Assembly: GCF_001078375.1 (NCBI RefSeq)
Contig: NZ_BBXI01000021.1
Span: forward strand, 62,001-126,000
Source of the DNA: Veillonella tobetsuensis
Lineage (GTDB): Bacteria; Bacillota; Negativicutes; Veillonellales; Veillonellaceae
Direction: 5' to 3'
DNA: 64,000 bases
The notes below the pieces were generated by a model. The model made no database searches. It was given only the letters and a program-made list of their open reading frames with translations, and was not told the DNA's origin. Position 1 is the first letter of the stretch. Each line of letters opens with the position of its first letter. Positions 19,406-25,243 of this stretch are shown here, piece by piece. Both the position numbers and the translations under genes were made by a program.

Positions 19406-19468
19406 GTCATTATAAATATGCAACATGGATCACTATCAGGCCCATATATGCCTGCTATACTATTTATA

Positions 19469-20017
19469 TTATAAACGGGTAAAAGTTTCTAATGCTTTAT
19501 AGGCCATTAATCGATAACCACGTTCATTTGGATGTACCTCACCAGCGAATACGATTTGTCCTATTTGATCTGCTTCGTGGAGCACTCTGTAAAAATCAAT
19601 TGTTTTCATATTGTTTTCTGCTGCGTATGAAAGCAGTCGTTTGTTCACATCGACCACCACATGATTAAGCCCATCCATTTCACTATCAATTTGAGGCTCT
19701 AGGCCAATGATGACCTGTCCTTTTTGACTAGCTATAGTTATAACTTTAATCAGTTTATTATATACATAATCGCTATCGCGATTTTGTAAAATATCATTAG
19801 TTCCACACATAATGCATAGATAACGATTATCTTTATAATCCTTATCTATGCCCCAAGCTTCTATATAGTTTAGTAAGCCTTGCACAGACAAACCATCTAT
19901 ACCATGATTTTCTATATGATATGTAGGTAAGGCGGCACTACATAATTCAACCCAGCCAAGACCTGCTTTCACATCATATCCACGAGTAATACTATCACCA
20001 AAACATATTATATTCAT
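19469..20017 (-). CDS. SGNH/GDSL-type hydrolase
   Basis: A 182-aa esterase-like protein. Block I ICFGDSITRGYD carries the nucleophile Ser at the very N-terminus, block III is IMCGTNDI, and block V VHPNERGY carries the catalytic Asp/His region. The start at 20017 follows GGAGGAATTG; the longer frame upstream lacks a ribosome binding site. It has no signal peptide, so it is likely cytoplasmic. The substrate may be an acyl ester, possibly on a lipid or carbohydrate. Confidence 0.8.
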   Translation of the reverse strand: MNIICFGDSITRGYDVKAGLGWVELCSAALPTYHIENHGIDGLSVQGLLNYIEAWGIDKDYKDNRYLCIMCGTNDILQNRDSDYVYNKLIKVITIASQKGQVIIGLEPQIDSEMDGLNHVVVDVNKRLLSYAAENNMKTIDFYRVLHEADQIGQIVFAGEVHPNERGYRLMAYKALETFTRL

Positions 20018-20149
20018 CAATTCCTCCACTATACATTCGGTCATCTACATTGTAAAATATATATGTATAAAGTACAATATGTTACTCATTTTCATGAAAT
20101 CTTAAGTACAGTATGGTACACTTTTTTCGCATGGAGAGGGGGAATAACA

Positions 20150-21097
20150 ATGAAATATCTACTAGCTCTCGTGGGAACCCTATTGTGTACCTCGCAATCA
20201 GGATTTGCCATATCTCAGTATGAAATCGAGCAAAAACCAAATCAATACCAACTTGCTTATTCTAGCGATACAGAACGTATGTATATCGATCTCAGCTCTA
20301 TTCATACTAAGCAGACCGCTGCGAATTATAAGACTGTACAAGCAAGGCTATTAAGTCTATATACAAGAAATAATGTAATCGCAGACTTTGATACAAACTT
20401 TACATTTTACAAACAACAACCTAATGCACAAATTACGATGACAGCGTGGAAGGTATCAAAACCGATATACTATGCACAAAACGGTTATCCTATTGATACA
20501 TTACCACAACAACGCTTGGCCAAGGATTACGGTCAACATGTGGCTGCACAAAATAGTCCATCCCAACGTATTGGAGAATTTGTATACAATACCTCTGTAG
20601 AAATGGAAAAAATTTCGTATACTTACGATAATCCATATATTCCACCGAGGGTATTCCCTCCGGTGGTGAATCACAGTGTGCATACGCCTCTATTTGGACT
20701 TATGCCACCTACAGATTTGGTTATCTCGACTCCGATGGACCGAGTAATACCAGCACCACCAGCACCACCGACGAAGATACAACCAAGTTTGCAACCTGGT
20801 CATGTAGGCGGTCCTGGCGTTGGGGGCTTTAATAATCGCGGAGGCTTCTCCCCTAATTTTGCTGCTATGCAACAAGCTAAGCCCCAAAATCCAAATCGTA
20901 ATATGTCTCATCCTGAAATGCAAGCCCCTCCTTCACAGAAAGGACCTGCGGATAACAAAGTTCGAGATGGCAAAGCTCGCAACGATACTGGTCGAAACAA
21001 TACAGGTCGCGATAAGGGATCACCAAATAATGACGGTCGTAACGGCGGCAATTCTGGAAATGGCAGCCGTGGCGGCGGAGGTCAAGGACCTCATTAA
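20150..21097 (+). CDS. Uncharacterised secreted protein with Pro- and Gly/Asn-rich tail
   Basis: The ATG at 20150 follows GAGAGGGGG and opens a signal peptide (MKYLLALVGTLLC, cleavage near SGFA). Residues about 25-160 form a folded domain with many Tyr and Gln. Residues about 180-230 are proline-rich (PAPPAPPTK). The last 90 residues are Gly/Asn/Arg-rich and likely disordered, ending in GSRGGGGQGPH. I do not recognise the family. A terminator follows. It is the second orphan exported protein in this 3-kb stretch. Confidence 0.6.
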   Translation: MKYLLALVGTLLCTSQSGFAISQYEIEQKPNQYQLAYSSDTERMYIDLSSIHTKQTAANYKTVQARLLSLYTRNNVIADFDTNFTFYKQQPNAQITMTAWKVSKPIYYAQNGYPIDTLPQQRLAKDYGQHVAAQNSPSQRIGEFVYNTSVEMEKISYTYDNPYIPPRVFPPVVNHSVHTPLFGLMPPTDLVISTPMDRVIPAPPAPPTKIQPSLQPGHVGGPGVGGFNNRGGFSPNFAAMQQAKPQNPNRNMSHPEMQAPPSQKGPADNKVRDGKARNDTGRNNTGRDKGSPNNDGRNGGNSGNGSRGGGGQGPH

Positions 21098-21117
21098 TTC
21101 AAAATTTCAACATAAAC

Positions 21118-21157
21118 AAACCCTCATCTACAACAATTATGGATGAGGGTTTATTTT
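21118..21157. terminator. Terminator between convergent genes
   Basis: AAACCCTCATC and GATGAGGGTTT pair around a 13-nt loop, followed by ATTTTAT. It can serve both the secreted-protein gene and the MFS gene. Confidence 0.75.
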
Positions 21158-21195
21158 ATGACTTTCTCAAGCCCAAAATTAAATGTTAGGGCAAA

Positions 21196-22422
21196 TTATT
21201 TATTAAGGCGCACAAAGAACAATGCAGTAGCACCGATGACTGGAGCGATACCTAGGGTCATTAACGCAGATTGATAGCTACCTGTGGCAGTTAACATGCT
21301 ACCTAAGACCATAGGCGCCAACATAACACCGATTTGATTAAATAGGTTTACGAAACCAGCTGTAGTGCCGCGCAAATGAGGTGCTGCAGATTGTACAACG
21401 AGAGCATTTGTTAGCGCACTATGCATAAATGCCCCTACACCGAGGATTGGACCAGTAACAAATAGCATATCCGGATTTGTTGTGCTCGCAAACAGCAATA
21501 ATGCTGGCGCAAAGAGGAACATAACAAGAGCCGCTAAATGATTTTTCTTAATCGGTAAAATATCGGATAAAATACCAATTGTAGGTTTTGCAATAAGTGC
21601 AGCTAAGCCGAAGATAGACATAACATGACCAGCATAGATAGCATTTACGCCCAATTGTTTAACCATATAGAGATTTGACCATTGAGCTACGGCCCAGGTA
21701 GCACCGGTCGCAAAGAACCCAGCAAATGCGAGGCAACGAATATTGCGATTTTTCAAAACATGAAGTAAGTTTTCTTTTAAAGAAGTTTCTTCGCCTACAT
21801 GGGCAGAACCTGCACTCGCCTCGGCTTCACGTTGTGCCAAAATATCAGCACTTGGCTTGCGAACCGTAAAATAGCTGAGTATAAAAACAAGAATTGGCAA
21901 TACAGCAGTTAAAAGGAAGGCATTTTGCCAACCATAAGTAGTTGCTACATATGGCGCATATAAATTTACAGTAGCCAAACCTAAAGATGTACAGGACATG
22001 AAAATACCAACTGCTGCCCCCCGTTGATTAGGACCAAAGTAATCACCAATAGCACTCAAGCAAGATGCTTGTACAGGTCCAGATACTAGGCCTAATAAGA
22101 AACGTAATACCCAGCCATAGGTATAATTATCGATAGTGCTCATCAACGCCGTAATTGCCGCCATAGCAAGCAAGCTTACTAATATGGTATGACGATAACC
22201 AATTTTATCTGCTAAGATACCGCCTGGTAACACCATAATAGCATAGCCCATATAAAAGGCGGATAAATAAGAAGTCCCCATTTGAGGTGTAAAGCTCAAT
22301 GCTTCATTAACAATAGGCATCAAAGACGCCCAAGATAGACGCATTACAAAGCTAATCAAAAACGTTAGCCATACGCTAACAAGAATTAAAATCTGAGTTC
22401 GTGAGAAACCAAATCTACTCAT
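21196..22422 (-). CDS. MFS transporter
   Basis: A 408-aa protein with 12 predicted hydrophobic helices. It has the MFS motif in loop 2-3 (GGILADKIGYRHT) and a long central loop near residues 195-220. It resembles the anion:cation symporter and nitrate/sugar-acid branches, but the substrate is not predictable. AAAGGAACTCGT precedes the ATG. A large perfect inverted repeat lies about 50 bp upstream and may control it. Confidence 0.8.
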   Translation of the reverse strand: MSRFGFSRTQILILVSVWLTFLISFVMRLSWASLMPIVNEALSFTPQMGTSYLSAFYMGYAIMVLPGGILADKIGYRHTILVSLLAMAAITALMSTIDNYTYGWVLRFLLGLVSGPVQASCLSAIGDYFGPNQRGAAVGIFMSCTSLGLATVNLYAPYVATTYGWQNAFLLTAVLPILVFILSYFTVRKPSADILAQREAEASAGSAHVGEETSLKENLLHVLKNRNIRCLAFAGFFATGATWAVAQWSNLYMVKQLGVNAIYAGHVMSIFGLAALIAKPTIGILSDILPIKKNHLAALVMFLFAPALLLFASTTNPDMLFVTGPILGVGAFMHSALTNALVVQSAAPHLRGTTAGFVNLFNQIGVMLAPMVLGSMLTATGSYQSALMTLGIAPVIGATALFFVRLNK

Positions 22423-22469
22423 ACGAGTTCCTTTCTATAGTAAAATAACATATAAAGCTATCATACTAT

Positions 22470-22502
22470 AAATAGAAAGAGTTTTTCAAACTCTTTCTAT
22501 TT
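22470..22502. promoter_or_regulatory. 15-bp perfect inverted repeat upstream of the MFS gene
   Basis: AAATAGAAAGAGTTT and its exact complement are separated by 3 nt, 48 bp before the MFS start codon. A possible -10 box lies between it and the gene. It could be an operator or a leader hairpin; no U-tract follows on the minus strand. Confidence 0.45.
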
Positions 22503-22564
22503 ATCATCACACAACAGAGTAATATATATGATAAAGTATGGAGAATTACCTCTTACTACACTTC

Positions 22565-22593
22565 TTGACAAATAAATTTATATCACTTATCTT
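22565..22593 (+). promoter_or_regulatory. Promoter candidate for a structured RNA
   Basis: TTGACA (22565-22570), a 17-bp spacer and TATCTT (22588-22593). No ORF follows, but a two-tier hairpin begins 15 bp downstream. Confidence 0.45.
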
Positions 22594-22607
22594 AAAATCA
22601 TAAGTAC

Positions 22608-22661
22608 GATTATTGGACTGACTACCTGTACCTTTATGTACAGCAGCAGCAAGCAATAATC
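22608..22661 (+). ncRNA. Structured RNA candidate
   Basis: GATTATTG (22608-22615) pairs with CAATAATC (22654-22661). Nested inside, CTGTAC (22626-22631) pairs with GTACAG (22638-22643). It lies directly behind a plausible promoter. No terminator or known RNA family is recognised. Confidence 0.3.
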
Positions 22662-22940
22662 CTACTTAAATTATCTATACACTAATATTTGGGTTATAGG
22701 ACAAAAAAGCAGAAAGAATAACTGTATATTGTACATCGTCAAAATTGTACATTCTTATAATAACTTCCGTTTTTACTTCCACTAAGTATATATTATCGGA
22801 AGTAATTATTTCACTATGACTGAAAAGCATCGACTATCAATGAGAATGAGTGAGTATCTAACACTTTACAAAATTAAGTATCTGATGTACTATAATAATT
22901 GACTAAGGAAATGAATAACTAACATTGCTTAACGCAAAAG

Positions 22941-22973
22941 AAAAAAGACGGTACTGCGAATACCGTCTTTTTT
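22941..22973. terminator. Terminator of the small membrane peptide transcript
   Basis: AAAAAAGACGGTA pairs perfectly with TACCGTCTTTTTT, giving a symmetrical bidirectional terminator 12 bp past the stop of the 31-codon minus-strand ORF. Confidence 0.85.
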
Positions 22974-22984
22974 ATATGTGCTAG

Positions 22985-23080
22985 TTACTTGCTGAAGTAT
23001 CTATCTAGCCACTTGCAAATGTAGTGACAAGTTACACCTGCTATGATAGATACAATTAAGGATATGAATAACTCTAACAC
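22985..23080 (-). CDS. 31-aa hydrophobic peptide, probable type I toxin (Fst/Ldr-like)
   Basis: A GTG-started 31-codon ORF with a strong ribosome binding site (AAAGGGGG, 7 nt before GTG). The peptide is one membrane helix followed by a charged WLDR end: VSIIAGVTCHYICKWLDR. This layout (short Leu/Ile-rich helix with an AG pair, then W-L-D-R and a polar tail) matches the Fst/Ldr superfamily of type I toxins, which damage the membrane when overproduced. An extended -10 promoter (TG-T-TATACT) lies 46 bp upstream and a perfect terminator follows. An opposing promoter and terminator bracket its 5' end, as expected for an antisense RNA antitoxin. Family membership is inferred from pattern, not from a search. 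Confidence 0.6.
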   Translation of the reverse strand: MLELFISLIVSIIAGVTCHYICKWLDRYFSK

Positions 23081-23125
23081 AGCCTAACCCCCTTTCTGTT
23101 ACCAGTCTAGGGAAGTAACACTCAT

Positions 23126-23134
23126 AGTATAACA
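23126..23134 (-). promoter_or_regulatory. Toxin promoter (extended -10)
   Basis: TGTTATACT on the minus strand; transcription would start near 23119, giving a leader of about 40 nt to the GTG. The -35 region is weak, which is normal for extended -10 promoters. Confidence 0.45.
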
Positions 23135-23144
23135 CAGAAACAAA

Positions 23145-23175
23145 CCCACCATTCTAAAAAATGGGGGCTTTTTAT
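23145..23175 (+). terminator. Plus-strand terminator of the antisense RNA
   Basis: CCCACCATT and AATGGGGG pair with one bulged A, followed by CTTTTTATAT. The T-run is only on the plus strand, so the terminator points away from the toxin gene. Confidence 0.75.
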
Positions 23176-23252
23176 ATATTAGATGCTTTCAATAACTCAA
23201 CATTTCAGATACCCTAAAAACTAATAAACCGAATATCCTAAAAAAGGACTAA

Positions 23253-23396
23253 AGAAAACTAAGGTTTACTATTAATAGAATGTAATAGCGTTACAAACCT
23301 GTTACATCAATGTTACATTACTGTTACATTACTGTTACATCAAAACATACCGTATTAAGCAGTTAAGAAAAGTTAAGGCTATCTATTAATAAAGCA
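23253..23396. repeat. Iteron-like array flanked by imperfect direct repeats
   Basis: Five units beginning GTTACA start at 23290, 23301, 23312, 23323 and 23334, exactly 11 bp apart; the third and fourth are identical (GTTACATTACT). The array is flanked by related segments at about 23250-23282 and 23361-23396, both of the form TAAAGAAAA(C/G)T(T)AAGG followed by CTATTAATA. This resembles replication-initiator or regulator binding iterons, but no Rep gene is nearby. Confidence 0.5.
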
Positions 23397-23397
23397 T

Positions 23398-23482
23398 ACA
23401 AAAAAGCAGTACTACTAGTCCCCCAACGCAGAGTGGCAATAGCCAAGCGGTCGGTCAAATGACTAGTAATACTGCTTTTGAT
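23398..23482 (-). ncRNA. Candidate small RNA of about 85 nt
   Basis: A near-consensus promoter (TTGACG at 23512-23517, 17-bp spacer, TATACT at 23489-23494, minus strand) starts transcription about 7 bp before a long hairpin. The hairpin arms AAAGCAGTATTACTAGTC and GACTAGTAGTACTGCTTT differ at one position and enclose a loop of about 40 nt. TTTTTT follows. There is no ORF between promoter and terminator. No known RNA family is recognised. Confidence 0.55.
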
Positions 23483-23488
23483 ACTATA

Positions 23489-23517
23489 AGTATAAAAGAT
23501 ATATCAAACATCGTCAA
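23489..23517 (-). promoter_or_regulatory. Promoter of the candidate small RNA
   Basis: TTGACG, 17 bp, TATACT on the minus strand, with an AT-rich upstream region. Confidence 0.55.
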
Positions 23518-23562
23518 TAATTGAACCTATATCTAATTTCATACAAAGCTATTAAACATATA

Positions 23563-23592
23563 TTGACATTTGTTAACATACTCTAATATATA
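23563..23592 (+). promoter_or_regulatory. Promoter candidate facing tRNA-Ser
   Basis: A perfect TTGACA followed at 18 bp by TATATA (or TATAAT at 20 bp). Downstream there are only two hairpins (23597-23625 and 23631-23676) before the convergent tRNA gene. Confidence 0.4.
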
Positions 23593-23596
23593 ATAA

Positions 23597-23676
23597 GAAC
23601 CCTCTACCGATTAGATAAAGGGTTCTCTATAGTACTATACAAGGCACGGGCTCCAATTGCCTTACCAAGTATAGTA
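23597..23676. other. Two consecutive hairpins downstream of tRNA-Ser
   Basis: The first is AGAACCCT/AGGGTTCT around a 14-nt loop, with a partly T-rich tail on the minus strand, so it may end the tRNA transcript. The second is TACTATAC/GTATAGTA with an inner AAGGCA/TGCCTT stem. They could also belong to a plus-strand RNA started at the promoter near 23590. Confidence 0.4.
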
Positions 23677-23691
23677 ATATATAAAATTGAA

Positions 23692-23780
23692 TGGCGGAGA
23701 GGGTGGGATTCGAACCCACGGCCCCTTGCGGAGTCACTGGTTTTCAAGACCAGCTCCTTAAACCACTCGGACACCTCTCC
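23692..23780 (-). tRNA. tRNA-Ser (anticodon UGA)
   Basis: The 89-nt type II tRNA starts GGAGAGG, pairs with CCTCTCC in the acceptor stem and has CCA encoded at the 3' end. The anticodon stem-loop CTGGTCTTGAAAACCAG gives anticodon TGA, reading UCA and UCG-type Ser codons. It has a long variable arm and a T-arm with GGTTCGAATCC. Confidence 0.97.
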
Positions 23781-23869
23781 ATAATGGTATATTATAGCAG
23801 ATTTTTATGATAATGTGCAACAACTGAATGTAATGAGCTTAGAACATTATACGCTTCTTTCTAGGGACC

Positions 23870-23898
23870 AAAAAGGCTGGCCTTGCGCCAGCCTTTTT
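23870..23898. terminator. Terminator downstream of corA
   Basis: AAAAAGGCTGGC pairs perfectly with GCCAGCCTTTTT around CTTGC. It is bidirectional and ends the corA transcript on the minus strand. Confidence 0.85.
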
Positions 23899-23926
23899 CA
23901 TGTATCTTAGCTTTTCATTATATCCT

Positions 23927-24880
23927 TTAGAAAAGATCTTTTTTCCACATACCGAAGATAGCAATTAAGGAGCAGACTACGGATATTGCTACTACCTTAT
24001 AAAATCCATTTGGATCCTCTTGAAACGGCAAGTTTACATTGGTACCCCACAAGCTGAATATGATAGTTGGCACCGCCATTGTAATGGTAAGAGTTGCCAA
24101 CATTTTCATAACCATGTTGAGGTTATTAGAAATGATAGATGTGAAGGCGTTCATCATGTTCATCAAGATATTGGAGTACATTTCAACCATCTCCATGGCC
24201 TGTTTATTCTCGATAATAACGTCCTCTAGTAAATCCTCATCCTCTTCATATATTTTGAGAAGATGTTTGTAGGAACTGTGCCCACGTAAACGCAATAGTC
24301 TTTCCATAACGGTACCATTAGTACGCAAAGCGGATGTAAAGTACGTCATGGATTTCTGTAATTCCAACAATTGGAAAAAATCTTTGTTCTTTGTGGTATG
24401 ACGCAATTGGATTTCAATATCATCTGTACGGCGATTGATTTGTTGCAAGTAACGCAAGAACATCGTTGCTGTACGATACAAAATTTGAAACAAGAACCGT
24501 GTTTTTTTAAATGTATAGAACGTAGAAATCTGATTGGAAATAAATGGATATAATACTTCAGATTCTTCAAGACAGACCGTAATAAAGAAATCCGGGGTCA
24601 AGAAGATACCAAGTGGCACCGTATCGTACATATCATTACCGCGAACAACAGGAATGTTGATAACTACAAAAATATAGTTGTCCTCTAACTCCACGTGAGA
24701 ACGTTCTTCCATATCGAGAGCGGTCTTTAAAACGTCTGTTGGGATTTCTGTCAAAATATTAATAAGGGATAACTCATCGGGGTCTGGGTTCACCAAATTT
24801 ACCCATGAACCTTTTGTGGCATCTGATACCGTGTAATCGGCTACTAATTCTTCTTCTATGTGCTTGTACACCGTAATCAT
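23927..24880 (-). CDS. corA: CorA-family divalent cation transporter with a GTN motif
   Basis: A 317-aa protein with the CorA layout: a large cytoplasmic alpha/beta and long-helix domain, then two C-terminal transmembrane helices. TM1 ends in SLWGTNVNLPF and TM2 ends in WKKDLF. The signature Gly-Met-Asn is replaced by Gly-Thr-Asn, so selectivity or gating may differ from classical Mg2+/Co2+ channels. AAAGGAGGGATAAC precedes the ATG. It is a single-gene unit with its own terminator. Mg2+ uptake remains the default guess. Confidence 0.85.
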   Translation of the reverse strand: MITVYKHIEEELVADYTVSDATKGSWVNLVNPDPDELSLINILTEIPTDVLKTALDMEERSHVELEDNYIFVVINIPVVRGNDMYDTVPLGIFLTPDFFITVCLEESEVLYPFISNQISTFYTFKKTRFLFQILYRTATMFLRYLQQINRRTDDIEIQLRHTTKNKDFFQLLELQKSMTYFTSALRTNGTVMERLLRLRGHSSYKHLLKIYEEDEDLLEDVIIENKQAMEMVEMYSNILMNMMNAFTSIISNNLNMVMKMLATLTITMAVPTIIFSLWGTNVNLPFQEDPNGFYKVVAISVVCSLIAIFGMWKKDLF

Positions 24881-25243
24881 GTTATCCCTCCTTTCGAGCA
24901 GAAAAACTGTATCTTATCTTTAAAATTATATACTATTTGAGTGTACTATTCAATTCTCTTGTGAAAGTTTTACTTTCAAAATCGTCTTACTACTCTCTCA
25001 ATTTGCCTCTTATTATGTATGATTCCCCCTATGTATTACATAGCTAAATAGTCACTGCAAAGCAAAAAGATTCCCCTATCAGCCAGTAGTAGTCATTTGA
25101 GGCTATCGGCCAATAGAGGAATCTTTTTAGTGTGTATCTATATGTATAAGTTGTATGAGAGAGTTATATATGTATGTTATATATACGTTATATACGTTAT
25201 ATATGTTTGTGTATGAGTTAGTTCTATGAAAAGTAATTTCTTA
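24881..25243. other. Gap upstream of corA
   Basis: It holds the corA promoter region with a GTGAAAG-tttta-CTTTCA pair (24961-24978), a bidirectional terminator (25064-25128), and a TA-rich run of GTTATATA-like units at about 25145-25210. No gene is seen. Confidence 0.4.
25064..25128. terminator. Terminator downstream of the metal ATPase gene
   Basis: AAAAAGATTCC pairs with GGAATCTTTTT, with an inner CTAT/ATAG and GCC/GGC stem and a long loop. T-runs exist on both strands. It lies 116 bp past the stop of the ATPase gene. Confidence 0.65.

Larger units (their letters stand above)
22503..22940. other. Non-coding stretch with one RNA-like unit
   Basis: No credible ORF. It contains a plus-strand promoter (22565-22593) followed by a structured hairpin (22608-22661), a copy of a short element shared with 4.58 kb (22691-22706), and an ACTTCCG/CGGAAGT hairpin near 22770-22810. 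The remainder is AT-rich with no recognisable feature. Confidence 0.4.
23048..23175 (+). ncRNA. Predicted antisense RNA (type I antitoxin)
   Basis: An extended -10 box (TG-C-TATGAT, 23039-23047) lies inside the toxin ORF on the opposite strand. A plus-strand terminator follows at 23145-23175. A transcript between them would be about 120 nt and complementary to the toxin's start codon, ribosome binding site and 5' leader. No good -35 box is seen. Confidence 0.45.

Noticed and set aside
4577-22706. 16-bp identical inverted segment at 4577-4592 and 22691-22706
   Set aside because: One chance match of this length is expected in 64 kb of AT-rich DNA on two strands. The nearby shared words are suggestive, but not enough to call a mobile element.
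23420-23470. tRNA-like words (GCCAAGCGGT) within the small-RNA loop
   Set aside because: They resemble a D-arm only; no anticodon arm, T-arm or acceptor pairing can be formed, and the segment is better explained as the loop of the long hairpin.
22430-23900. Integrated prophage or plasmid
   Set aside because: Despite iteron-like repeats and an adjacent tRNA gene, there is no integrase, Rep, capsid or att-type duplication of the tRNA 3' end within view.
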